Shown here piece after piece: positions 1-10,234 of a stretch of 64,000 nucleotides of DNA. Every line of letters begins with the position of its first letter. Position 1 is the stretch's first letter. The position numbers and the translations under genes are program-made. Under the pieces are notes generated by a model. That model saw only the letters and a list, made by a program, of their open reading frames with translations. It was not told the origin of the DNA and did not search any database. Source of the DNA: Bacteroidota bacterium. GTDB lineage: Bacteria; Bacteroidota; Bacteroidia; Bacteroidales; JAAUTT01. The stretch covers positions 62,001 through 126,000 of the forward strand of contig JAUZOO010000012.1 of NCBI GenBank assembly GCA_030706405.1, written 5' to 3'.

Positions 1-1
1 C

Positions 2-1648
2 TTCGACTGTTCGGCTGCTGACCTTACCGTGGGAGGGAACTGGTCTGGGACGGGAGCTTTCTTACCCGGACAGCATACGGTAGTCTTCAATGCGGCTTCG
101 GGAAACCACACCATTGATGCAGGCCCTAACAGCTTTTATAATCTTTCCGTTAATAGTGGCAATGGATCGGGAACGGGAACCATCGCACTGCTAAGTCCGC
201 TTGCCATAACTAACAATTTCATCCTTCTGAAAGGAACATTGGATCTCTCTCCCGATGGAGGTACTACCTCTAATAATCTCACAATAAACAAGCGGTTAAC
301 CATCAAGGGCGGTACTTTAAAAGGAAACAATGCCGATATTTCTGTAGGCGAAAACTGGATTGTTATTGCTCCTGGTACGTTTGCCTGCGGAACCAGCCGC
401 GTAACCCTGACTTCGCCCGACAACAACATTATTCCGGGAACAAGTCCGTTCTACGATTTAATCATTAATCCCGGGGCTAATTATCGTATTTCCAACCATG
501 TAAATATCAATCATAACCTGAATATTAACGGAACGCTCGATGCTTCTTCGATACCATCGTACAACATTTACCTCGCCGGAGACTGGTATACTGACGATGC
601 AGGAGTTTTTGCTCCACAAACAGGTGCGGTTATATTCAATGGCGCAACCCAGAATATTAATAAAACCGCCAACATCCCATTTTTCCATGTAACAACGAAC
701 AACACACAGTTAACTCTGAATTGCAATGTTGCGGTTTCCGATACATTGGACATGGTTTCAGGAATTATAGCAACCGGCAACCATCAGCTCACCTTGGGTA
801 ATTCGTCCAATTTGAGCCATTTAAACTATAGCTCCGGCCGCATCACCGGAAAATTTGAACGATGGGTCAATGCTCCGGGAGACTTTCTGTTTCCGGTAGG
901 TTTCGATTTAATGAACGAACCAATAACCATGAAGACCAATAGTATCGGGCACGTAGGTTCGGTTATTGCCGAATTCAAAAACGTTACCCCAGCCATTCCT
1001 TCACCAAACGGCCTACCGCTTACCGAAGGAGGGTTCGACATAACCACTCCCTTTAGTGACGGATATTGGTTGTTATCTGCGGCCAACAATTTTGCATCAT
1101 CCGATTATAACATTACCTTAACCGCCAACGGATTCAGCAGTTACACAGTTGACAGGGATACCCGCATCATAAAACGTAACCTCACCACAAGCAATAACTC
1201 ATGGACATTGGATGGAACCCATCAGGATGGGGACGTCCCGATATGTTACCGTAATAACATTTTAAACAGCATTGTTCCCGAAGGAACTGTTTTTGCCCTT
1301 GCAATTACCGATTGCAATGGCGGACAGATAGCCAGCGACCAATATATCTGCATAGGTAGTGACGTCCCAGCCTTTACTAGTACTGTCAATGCGCAGGGTG
1401 GTGACAATTATACATATACATGGCAATATACAACCGATACGTCTCCTGTTCCGGGAGCCGGCACGTGGACTGATATTCTCAACTCTAATACTGCCGGCTT
1501 CGACTTTGGAACACTCTCTGAAACCAGGTCGTTTGTCCGTAAGGTTTCGGGTACAGGATGCAAAACCAACCGGTATTCGAATATAATTAAAGTTACCGTT
1601 TACCCGATACCGATAACCAACAGCATTCAACATATCAAGAATAACTAA
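2..1648 (+). CDS. C-terminal part of a large repetitive surface or adhesin-like protein (5' end outside window)
   Basis: The frame is open from base 2, so the gene starts upstream of the window. The visible 548 residues are rich in Asn, Thr, Ser and Gly, with beta-helix-like stretches built around short patterns such as GNW, LTINK and LNINGTLD. Near the end comes an Ig/PKD-like module of the type common in gliding-bacteria surface proteins (Cys at the start of ICIGSDVPAF, and a WQYTTDTS strand). No signal peptide can be judged. The protein ends shortly after a beta strand (KVTVYPIP) and shows no type IX secretion C-terminal sorting domain, which is unusual for this architecture and may mean truncation. 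A strong two-way terminator follows directly. Function beyond cell-surface role is not known. Confidence 0.75.
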   Translation, partial: FDCSAADLTVGGNWSGTGAFLPGQHTVVFNAASGNHTIDAGPNSFYNLSVNSGNGSGTGTIALLSPLAITNNFILLKGTLDLSPDGGTTSNNLTINKRLTIKGGTLKGNNADISVGENWIVIAPGTFACGTSRVTLTSPDNNIIPGTSPFYDLIINPGANYRISNHVNINHNLNINGTLDASSIPSYNIYLAGDWYTDDAGVFAPQTGAVIFNGATQNINKTANIPFFHVTTNNTQLTLNCNVAVSDTLDMVSGIIATGNHQLTLGNSSNLSHLNYSSGRITGKFERWVNAPGDFLFPVGFDLMNEPITMKTNSIGHVGSVIAEFKNVTPAIPSPNGLPLTEGGFDITTPFSDGYWLLSAANNFASSDYNITLTANGFSSYTVDRDTRIIKRNLTTSNNSWTLDGTHQDGDVPICYRNNILNSIVPEGTVFALAITDCNGGQIASDQYICIGSDVPAFTSTVNAQGGDNYTYTWQYTTDTSPVPGAGTWTDILNSNTAGFDFGTLSETRSFVRKVSGTGCKTNRYSNIIKVTVYPIPITNSIQHIKNN

Positions 1649-1697
1649 AAGCAAAAGCCCCGGATATTAACAATGTTAACTCCGGGGCTTTTGCTTT
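1648..1697. terminator. Bidirectional intrinsic terminator between the surface protein gene and pyrE
   Basis: Perfect 17-bp inverted repeat, arms 1648-1664 and 1681-1697, with a 16-base loop. The stem has a GC core (GCCCCGGA) flanked by A on the left and T on the right, so it works on both strands. It separates two convergent genes. Confidence 0.9.
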
Positions 1698-1713
1698 ATT
1701 GGTCGGGCAAATC

Positions 1714-2349
1714 TTACTCCTGCATCCAGGTATTGGGACTTTGCCTCCATTGTTTTAGAATATCAAGCTGGTCAGCTTTAATATAACCGCTTTCAAGTGC
1801 AAGGTCGAGTAATTCCATATAATTGGTAAGCGTAGTTAACTGACAATTAGCGCTTTTAAAATTATCTTCGGCAATAACAAAACCATAGGTAAAAATAGCC
1901 ACCATACCTAAAACTTCAGCGCCTGCTTTACGCAAAGCCTCAACAGCCTGAAGGCTGCTCCCTCCGGTAGAAATAAGATCTTCAATAACTACCACCTTTT
2001 GTCCGGGCTTTACCACACCTTCTATAAGGTTTTCCATACCGTGTTTTTTGGGGGCAGAACGCACATATGCGAAAGGCAGTCCCAACGCTTCGGCAACCAA
2101 CGCCCCCTGAGCAATGGCACCAGTAGCGACTCCTGCAATCACCTCTACATCAGGATAACATTCCCGAACTTTAACAGCAAAAGCATCACGAATAGCAGTA
2201 CGGGTTTCGGGAAACGACAAGGTGATACGATTGTCGCAATAAATGGGCGACTTCCAGCCCGAAGCCCAGGTAAATGGTTTTGTCGGTTCTAACTTTATTG
2301 CTTTACTTTGTAGCAATAATTGAGGAATTAATTTAGATGTAATTGACAT
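1714..2349 (-). CDS. pyrE: Orotate phosphoribosyltransferase
   Basis: 211 residues, usual family length. It transfers the phosphoribosyl group of PRPP to orotate to give OMP, the fifth step of de novo UMP synthesis, in the cytosol. Seen: N-terminal FTWASGWKSPIYCDNR typical of bacterial PyrE, the segment GVATGAIAQGALVAEALGLPF, and the PRPP-binding loop VVVIEDLISTGGSS. The start ATG lies in a CATG that also carries the start of the divergent NUDIX gene, so there is no intergenic space and its promoter must lie inside the neighbour. The 3' end abuts a two-way terminator. Confidence 0.97.
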   Translation of the reverse strand: MSITSKLIPQLLLQSKAIKLEPTKPFTWASGWKSPIYCDNRITLSFPETRTAIRDAFAVKVRECYPDVEVIAGVATGAIAQGALVAEALGLPFAYVRSAPKKHGMENLIEGVVKPGQKVVVIEDLISTGGSSLQAVEALRKAGAEVLGMVAIFTYGFVIAEDNFKSANCQLTTLTNYMELLDLALESGYIKADQLDILKQWRQSPNTWMQE

Positions 2350-2977
2350 GCCTACAGAATATAAAATTTTTTATAATGACCGTGTGGTTGTTTTAAGCAA
2401 CAAAATTACGAAAAGCTTCGAAAAGAACGATTGTTTGTTTATCAAGTACCCCAAAAAAGATGAAATAGCCGAAATTATTCGTGCATTTGAGAACTTCGAA
2501 CATATCAATACCCTCTATATATTAGGAGAAAATGAAGAAATATTGTTCGACCACGTAAAAGCATGCTACACTATTATTGAGGCTGCAGGAGGCGTGGTAC
2601 GGCGCAACGACGGGAAAATGCTGGCCATCTTTCGCAGGGGAAAATGGGACCTCCCCAAAGGTAAAGTCGAAAAAGGCGAATTCTATTCACAGGCTGCTAT
2701 CCGCGAAGTTCAGGAAGAATGTGGATTAAAAGAACTTGAAATTGGCAAACGACTGTTTGACACCTACCACGTTTACACCGAAAAGGGGAATAAGATACTC
2801 AAACGCACCGTCTGGTACGATATGACGCTTCCCAACGACGAAACTCCAACCCCGCAAACCGAAGAAGATATTACCGAAATAAAATGGATTGACTACCAAT
2901 CCATAAGCGACATAATGAAAAATACCTACGAATCGCTGAAAGATATTTTTATTGTATTGTTGAGTCCTGAGAAATAA
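2348..2977 (+). CDS. NUDIX hydrolase
   Basis: 209 residues. NUDIX enzymes hydrolyse nucleoside diphosphate-linked compounds. The NUDIX box is complete: GKVEKGEFYSQ followed by AAIREVQEECGL, matching Gx5Ex7REUxEExGU. The preceding PKGK is typical. The first 75 residues are an extra N-terminal region common in the Bacteroidota members of this family. The substrate cannot be told from sequence. The start codon overlaps the divergent pyrE start by two bases. The pairing with pyrE suggests nucleotide clean-up, but that is inference. Confidence 0.93.
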   Translation: MPTEYKIFYNDRVVVLSNKITKSFEKNDCLFIKYPKKDEIAEIIRAFENFEHINTLYILGENEEILFDHVKACYTIIEAAGGVVRRNDGKMLAIFRRGKWDLPKGKVEKGEFYSQAAIREVQEECGLKELEIGKRLFDTYHVYTEKGNKILKRTVWYDMTLPNDETPTPQTEEDITEIKWIDYQSISDIMKNTYESLKDIFIVLLSPEK

Positions 2978-3000
2978 ACATCTGTCCCCGGACGAAATCG

Positions 3001-3039
3001 ATAAAGGCCCGACAAACTGTTAGTTTGTCGGGCCTTTAT
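3001..3039. terminator. Bidirectional intrinsic terminator
   Basis: Perfect 18-bp inverted repeat with a 3-base loop (arms 3001-3018 and 3022-3039), core GGCCCGACAAAC. It has A and T runs on either side, so it can end both the NUDIX gene and the convergent chemoreceptor gene. Confidence 0.92.
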
Positions 3040-3064
3040 ATATCAAAATACATATATTCTTCAA

Positions 3065-4951
3065 TTAAAACGCTTCATATTCCTCATCTTTAACCGCGCT
3101 CATATTCAGGTTAAAGGCTTTGGATTCCTGCGGAGCGGTCTCTTCGACAATGGACGACGGCTTAAAAACTCTTACCGGAGATGCTGGGTGATGAATCTTA
3201 TGAGTTTTCATCTTATTTTTTGCTCTGCCACCCTGCAATTGCTGGCCAATACTAAAATAAGCCACCGCATTTTTTAGTTCTTCGGCCTGGTTGGCCAATT
3301 CCTCGGCACTGGTTGCCAATTCCTCACTGGTAGAGGCATTTTGCTGAGTTAACCCGTTTAATTGCTGAATGGCATTGTTAATCAGTGCGGCTCCGTTATC
3401 CTGTTCAATACATGCCGAAGCAATATCGCGTACCAAACTCGATGTTTTTTCAACATCGGGAAGAATCTGCTCCATTCTAACTCCTGCCTCAGTGGTTATA
3501 TTCCGGCATTTTTCGCTCAACGCAGTAATCTCATCGGCAGCCAGACGACTATGTTCGGCAAGTTTTCGAACTTCGGCAGCCACTACGGCAAAGCCTTTTC
3601 CTTGTTCTCCTGCACGGGCAGCCTCAACAGCGGCATTCAATGCCAAAATATTGGTTTGAAAAGCAATATCATTCACCACTTTTATTCTATCGGCAATAAT
3701 ATCGGTAGCTTTCACCGCCTCGTGTGCCTTTTCGGCCATTTCGTTAATATGCGTTTGTGTCAGCGTCGAAATTTTATCGGTTTGCGTTGCGTTTGCTGAA
3801 TTTTGTTTAATATTGGAAACCATCTCCTCCATGCTTGAAGCAACTTCTTCCACTGAGGAGGCTTGCTCTGATGCTGCCTGCGACATAATTTGAGAGGCTT
3901 CGTTCATGTGGTTACTGGCCGTATAAACATTACTGGCGCTACTCATAACACTCGAAATTACTTCGCGGGTCTTTTCGCCCATATCATTCAACGCCCTGGA
4001 CAATTCCCCGAGTTCATCTTTAAAAACTAGGTATTTCCCATTAATCTTAAACGAAAGATCGCCTCGTGCATATGCCTTAGCCATATCTACGGCATTTTCA
4101 ATGGCTGTGGTAAGGTAACGGGTAAGGGTAAAAGAAACTACCAGACCGCAAACAATAGCAATAAACATAATAATTATCCAAACTACACTGCTCCAGCTAT
4201 TCGAGGCTTTTTGGGTCAATTGGTCAAGCATTAATGCATTTTCATCCGAGATGGTTTTTCCCAATGCTAATAAGCTATTTTCAATTTGCTTTTGCTCTGC
4301 AATTATACCAATTGCCTTATTAAGTTGATTATCATATTGTTTTATCAAATCAGCTACCACCTTATCTTTTGATTTTGCAGCCAGAGCCAAAGCAGCTACA
4401 ACCGCGTCTCTGGCAGGTTTAGCCTTCGATTCATCGTTCATAAACCGGTATATTGCATAATCATATCTGGCCATCAGAATATTATACCTTACAGGTTCAA
4501 AAAAACTTTTATTAGCAATAATTGCCATCAACTGTCCAACCGTTTTTGTTGCGTCGCCTGAACAGGAATCCAACTTAACCCGTCCATCTTTGAAACGGAG
4601 CATCAAACCCGAATATTCGGCAATTTCATCATTCAACTTTTTCAATGATCCATCTAAACTCGTCGCCGCTAGTTTATTATGCATCACCCTCCCCTCTTTT
4701 ATAGCCTCGTTCATACTCTCAACGGCCATTTGCGAGTACTTAGAATCTCCAAGATGAACGAACGTGCGGGTGTACAGTCTGGCTTAAAAAATGTTCGCTC
4801 TAAAGTTAACAGCGAAGCCTTATCGTCCATTTCCTGACCGTAATTGCTTAATCATCAAAAAACTTGCCAATACAATAATTAATGTAAAAGCGATTAAGGT
4901 TCCAAATCCAAATGTTAGTTTCTGTCTGGTTTTAAAATCAACTAATTTCAT
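3065..4951 (-). pseudogene. Methyl-accepting chemotaxis protein, 5' part split by two compensating frameshifts
   Basis: The intact open frame (from ATG 4729) codes 554 residues: four-helix sensor region, one membrane segment ([19 protein letters not shown]), HAMP, and the cytoplasmic signalling hairpin with its tip [20 protein letters not shown]. It ends in EYEAF, resembling the CheR-tethering pentapeptide. It lacks the first membrane helix. That helix is found upstream in the same frame: ATG at 4951 gives MKLVDFKTRQKLTFGFG and a hydrophobic stretch, then hits TAA at about 4821. In another frame the DNA in between reads GQEMDDKASLLTLERTFF, and it then returns to the first frame at [18 protein letters not shown]. 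Removing one base near 4841 and adding one in or next to the T6 run at about 4785-4791 restores one reading frame of about 630 residues. Either the gene is inactivated or the assembly has two indel errors. ATG 4729 alone would give a receptor without its N-terminal anchor. Confidence 0.8.
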
Positions 4952-5137
4952 ATAATTTCAATAAGAGGGGTTAATTTAATTTGTTTAACAAATTACAACA
5001 TTACAGTACAAATAAAACTTAAAAACCAATACCACAACCCGTAAACATCTGTTTTTTGACTAATTATAAATTCATGTATTTCATAATAAATATGAGCTGT
5101 AACGCAATTTATATTTCTCTTGAAAGCCTTTTGCTTA

Positions 5138-5145
5138 TACCTTTG
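5138..5145 (+). promoter_or_regulatory. Possible -7 element (TACCTTTG) of panE
   Basis: TACCTTTG matches the Bacteroidota -7 pattern TAnnTTTG, 57 bases upstream of the panE ATG. A TTG at 5120-5122 is only 15 bases away, shorter than the usual 19-21, so only the -7 part is convincing. The rest of 4952-5202 is AT-rich with nothing else recognised. Confidence 0.4.
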
Positions 5146-5202
5146 TAGCATTATTTTTTCAGAGAATTAAGTATTCTCAATCTCGACTTTAAACAACCGC
5201 TT

Positions 5203-6123
5203 ATGGCTTTAAAATATGCAGTTATTGGCACCGGTGCGCTGGGTGGCTTTTACGGTGGAAAACTTGCCCGTTCAGGCAACGATGTTCATTTTTTATTTCG
5301 CAGCGATTACGATTTTGTAAAACAACACGGATTATCGATAGATTCACCTTCCGGCGATTTCCATCTGCATGACATTGCAGCTTATCGTAACGTAAACGAC
5401 ATGCCGCAGTGCGACGTGATCCTTATCTGCCTCAAAACGATACACAACAGCATGTTGGGCCGGATGCTTCCTCCGTTGATGCATAAAGACAGCCTTGTAA
5501 TTCTTATTCAAAACGGATTGGGTATAGAAGAAGATCTAGCTAAGGCTTTACCCAACGTCACCATCGCCGGAGGCTTGGCTTTTATTTGTTCGAATAAAAT
5601 CGGTCCGGGGCACATTGTTCACCTCGATTACGGCAAACTTAACATAGGGTCGCATAACGCCAAAGATCCTTCAATATTACAACAGGTGTGCGACGATTTT
5701 AACCAGGCAGGAATACCCGCCGAGGTTTCGCCCAACCTTCTTCTTTCGCGATGGCAAAAATTGGTATGGAACGTTCCCTTCAACGGGATGACGGTTGTTC
5801 TTAACACCACCACTGACCAACTAATGCAAAATGAAGCTACCCGCCAACTGGCTTATGATATGATGCTTGAAGTTATTGCCGGAGCAAACCAATGCGGTGT
5901 TGCTTTAAGAGAAAGTTTTGCCGATAAAATGATGGAATTAACCGAACAGATGACTCCTTATGCTCCGAGCATGAAGCTTGATTACGACCACAAACGCCCC
6001 ATGGAAATTGGATATATCTATTCCCGTCCGCTGCAAACGGCGTTAGCTGCAGGTTATGAGATGAAAAAAGTTTCGGTACTCGAAAATCAGTTGCGATTTA
6101 TTCAGGATAGATTAATCTTTTAA
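5203..6123 (+). CDS. panE: 2-dehydropantoate 2-reductase (ketopantoate reductase)
   Basis: 306 residues. It reduces ketopantoate to pantoate with NADPH, a step of pantothenate and CoA synthesis. Seen: Rossmann start VIGTGALGGFYGGKLA, the conserved QNGLG segment, and the catalytic Lys region RWQKLVWNVPFNGM, followed by the C-terminal helical domain. Length and order fit the ApbA/PanE family. Paralogues in this family act on other 2-keto acids, so the exact substrate is inferred. It stands alone, convergent with the sensor kinase gene. Confidence 0.88.
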   Translation: MALKYAVIGTGALGGFYGGKLARSGNDVHFLFRSDYDFVKQHGLSIDSPSGDFHLHDIAAYRNVNDMPQCDVILICLKTIHNSMLGRMLPPLMHKDSLVILIQNGLGIEEDLAKALPNVTIAGGLAFICSNKIGPGHIVHLDYGKLNIGSHNAKDPSILQQVCDDFNQAGIPAEVSPNLLLSRWQKLVWNVPFNGMTVVLNTTTDQLMQNEATRQLAYDMMLEVIAGANQCGVALRESFADKMMELTEQMTPYAPSMKLDYDHKRPMEIGYIYSRPLQTALAAGYEMKKVSVLENQLRFIQDRLIF

Positions 6124-6152
6124 AAAAAGTAAATACAAAAAACGGCCAGACT

Positions 6153-7115
6153 TTAATCATTTTGCAGAGGAACTCTCAAACAGAACTTGCTCCCTGAGTT
6201 CCCGGTATATTCCAGCCATAATCTTCCGCCTAAAAGAATGGCCAGCCGCGCTGACAGATAAAGACCCACACCGGAACCTTCGCTTTTATCGAAATGCTCC
6301 GGATCTCCTTCAAAATAAGATGTAAACAGTTTCTCTCTTTTCTCGGACGAGATGCCTTTTCCCGTATCCCTTACATAAAATATTACAGCACTATCTTCTA
6401 TAGTATAACCAAGTTCAACCTCCCCCGCTTCAGTAAAATTAAGGGCGTTACTTACCAGGTTTGTTAATATATCCTGAATTTTACCGTAATCAGCAACAAG
6501 CCAATTTTCGGCATCCGCCGGGGGAATAGTAAAATAAAAATTAATATTTTTCTCCAATTTTACAGAATCCTGCTCAAACGAAAAGAACACCCCACGCATC
6601 AATTCACTTAGCAAGAATCTATGATTATTAACGGTCATCTGTCCTTCCTGCAATTTAGATATCTCCACGATGTTGTTGATTGTGTGCAAAAGAAGATGAC
6701 TGCGGTCATCCACGATTTGTAAGAACTGCATTCGTTTTTCTTCGTCCATATTACGAGACCGCAATAAATCCACAAATCCGAGGATACTATTCATTGGTGT
6801 GCGTATATAATGCGATAGATTTGAAAGAAAGGCCGTCTTCAGCCGATCAGCCTCCATCGCTTTTTTATTTGCCAATAATAAATTATTATACAATTCATTA
6901 CGCTTACCTATTTCTTTTTTTATCAGGAGATACAGCAATCCGCCGGTAACAAGCACAAAAAACCAACCTTTGTAAATCGAAACAAGGTTTCGCATATGAG
7001 CATCCTGCCATATTTTTACCATTAGCCTATCCGAAAACAATATCCACATAGCCCCCAGAAAGATGTAAATAAGGGGTATACGATAAACAAATGGTATTTT
7101 TACTTTAATCTTCAT
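6153..7115 (-). CDS. Membrane sensor histidine kinase with an altered H-box
   Basis: 320 residues. Two membrane segments (about residues 12-32 and 50-66) with almost no periplasmic loop, a short coiled linker, then HisKA and HATPase domains. H-box SHYIRTPMN (His102), N-box DILTNLVSNALNFTE, G boxes VRDTGKGIS and GSGVGLYLS. The residue after the phospho-accepting His is Tyr instead of the usual Glu or Asp, which normally serves as general base and phosphatase determinant. No sensor domain such as PAS and no receiver domain, and no response regulator gene next to it, so it is an orphan. What it senses is unknown. Confidence 0.9.
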   Translation of the reverse strand: MKIKVKIPFVYRIPLIYIFLGAMWILFSDRLMVKIWQDAHMRNLVSIYKGWFFVLVTGGLLYLLIKKEIGKRNELYNNLLLANKKAMEADRLKTAFLSNLSHYIRTPMNSILGFVDLLRSRNMDEEKRMQFLQIVDDRSHLLLHTINNIVEISKLQEGQMTVNNHRFLLSELMRGVFFSFEQDSVKLEKNINFYFTIPPADAENWLVADYGKIQDILTNLVSNALNFTEAGEVELGYTIEDSAVIFYVRDTGKGISSEKREKLFTSYFEGDPEHFDKSEGSGVGLYLSARLAILLGGRLWLEYTGNSGSKFCLRVPLQND

Positions 7116-7253
7116 CTTTTCAATAACACTAATTTTGTCGGCAAAATTAAACCCAATTAACCAATTTTCAATAGGTTATTACAACGATTAAAGACCTATT
7201 ACACAAACTGATCATTAACTCCATTAAACAGCAACATTTTCCGGACTAATAAT

Positions 7254-8120
7254 TTACCCAATCAACATGTCGGCAATGGTAAATGTCGCAAATATAACGC
7301 TGGCAATGCCGTTTACAGTTCCAAAAGCCAGGTTGACCCGCGATAAATCATTGGGTTTTACCAATAGATGCTGCCATATCAACAACACCGTATAAACCGC
7401 AGCTCCTATCCAGTATAACGTTCTGAAGTGGCCTTCAAATCCGGCAACAATAACCAACAATACGCATAGCGCATGAACTATCGATGATAGCCATAAAGCG
7501 CGTTTGCCGCCAAGGGAGGCAGGCATAGATTTGAGGTTTTGCGATTTATCAAAATGCTCATCTTGCATTGCATAGATAATATCGAAACCGCCCGTCCAAC
7601 ACAAAACAATAAAGGAAAATATTACCGGCAGCCATTCAAACCGACCAGCAACCGCCAAAAACGCTCCAATTGGTGCCAGCGATAAACCCAGCCCGAGAAT
7701 AAAATGGCATAACGAGGTAAATCTCTTGGTAAGGCTATACCCTAGAACCACCAATAAAGCTACTGGCGCAAGGCATAATACCAAAGGATTTATCAAAGCT
7801 GTTGTAACAATAAAAGCTACGCAATTTAACAACACAAACCGAAGCGCAGAGCCAGGTTTAATAATCCCTGCAGGAATTTCGCGCAAAGCGGTGCGGGGAT
7901 TTTTGCCGTCAATTTCGCGGTCGGCATAACGGTTAAAGCTCATAGCCGCATTACGGGCAAACACCATGCACAATACAATCAGCAACAAGGTAAGCCAGTT
8001 AAGTTGATAACCTTCATTTATCGCCAAAAAATACCCTACAAAGGCAAAAGGCATGGCAAATATGGTGTGACTGAATTTCACAAGGCTTAAATAGTTTGAG
8101 ACTTTATTTCCGTTTGTCAT
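7254..8120 (-). CDS. UbiA-family prenyltransferase
   Basis: 288 residues from ATG 8120. A longer frame to 8216 lies inside the macrodomain gene and its extra N-terminus does not fit the family, so 8120 is preferred. Multi-pass membrane protein with both Asp-rich prenyl-diphosphate sites: [15 protein letters not shown] and [13 protein letters not shown]. The family attaches a polyprenyl chain to an aromatic acid in quinone synthesis. The member looks like the group labelled putative 4-hydroxybenzoate polyprenyltransferase, which includes MqnP of the futalosine menaquinone route. Since Bacteroidota make menaquinone, MqnP or a MenA-like role is more likely than ubiquinone synthesis, but this is inference. 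The start overlaps the upstream macrodomain gene by 17 bases. Confidence 0.88.
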   Translation of the reverse strand: MTNGNKVSNYLSLVKFSHTIFAMPFAFVGYFLAINEGYQLNWLTLLLIVLCMVFARNAAMSFNRYADREIDGKNPRTALREIPAGIIKPGSALRFVLLNCVAFIVTTALINPLVLCLAPVALLVVLGYSLTKRFTSLCHFILGLGLSLAPIGAFLAVAGRFEWLPVIFSFIVLCWTGGFDIIYAMQDEHFDKSQNLKSMPASLGGKRALWLSSIVHALCVLLVIVAGFEGHFRTLYWIGAAVYTVLLIWQHLLVKPNDLSRVNLAFGTVNGIASVIFATFTIADMLIG

Positions 8121-8622
8121 GAAACAAAATATTTTGATAAATCGAATAATTTTCTTCGTCAAAGACCGCAAATATAACCTTTTCGATTCGATTATCAGAT
8201 TGAAGAAACCGCTCAACTTCGGCTAAGGCGATTTGTGCTGCCAAATCTTTCGGAAAACCATACACCCCGGTACTTATATTCGGAAAAGCAACAGATACAA
8301 GGCCATTCTCCGTCGCAATTTCGAGCGACCGCCGATAACACGAAGCCAGAAGCGCTTCTTCATTGGCATTTCCTCCTCGCCAAACCGGTCCTACCGTATG
8401 AATTACATGCATGGCCGGAAGTCGGTATCCTTTGGTAATCTTTGCATCACCAGTTTTACATCCGTTTAGCAGGCGACATTCGGCCAATAATTCAGGGCCG
8501 GCAGCCCGATGAATGGCCCCATCTACTCCCCCACCACCTAGCAAACTGCTGTTTGCCGCATTTACAATCGCATCCACCTTCAATTGAGTTATGTCAACCT
8601 TCATTAGCTCTATACATCCCAT
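8104..8622 (-). CDS. Macrodomain protein, probable O-acetyl-ADP-ribose deacetylase
   Basis: 172 residues, a single macrodomain of the MacroD/YmdB type. Seen: [26 protein letters not shown] binding loop (given here as [10 protein letters not shown] followed by [10 protein letters not shown]), the GDAKITKGY segment, VIHTVGPVW, and the second loop [12 protein letters not shown]. Such proteins bind ADP-ribose and remove acetyl or ADP-ribosyl groups. The gene runs into ubiA with a 17-base overlap, so the two are probably translated from one mRNA. No functional link between the two is known to me. Confidence 0.93.
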   Translation of the reverse strand: MGCIELMKVDITQLKVDAIVNAANSSLLGGGGVDGAIHRAAGPELLAECRLLNGCKTGDAKITKGYRLPAMHVIHTVGPVWRGGNANEEALLASCYRRSLEIATENGLVSVAFPNISTGVYGFPKDLAAQIALAEVERFLQSDNRIEKVIFAVFDEENYSIYQNILFHDKRK

Positions 8623-8715
8623 CGAGTTTTCATTTTAAGATTGTTATTGAAATATAGATTATGGATAAGAATAGCAAAATCGAAACCGCTTGGCCATAAA
8701 CCTGATTTTACGCAA

Positions 8716-8743
8716 AAACCAGTAAGGTTTAACTTACTGGTTT
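8716..8743 (-). terminator. Intrinsic terminator downstream of gdhA
   Basis: 11-bp perfect stem (AAACCAGTAAG, arms 8716-8726 and 8733-8743) with a 6-base loop. On the minus strand it is followed by a T5 run. It lies 27 bases after the gdhA stop. Confidence 0.85.
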
Positions 8744-8769
8744 CGTGTAACTAACTCGATTAAAAATTT

Positions 8770-10137
<1,368 letters not shown>

Positions 10138-10234
10138 TTAAGTTAGTAATTGAATTCAGCGTTTTTAGAATTCTGTATAACCGTCCATTAAGTTATTAAT
10201 TATCAACGAAAAATCAAATTAAAAAGCTTTAAGA

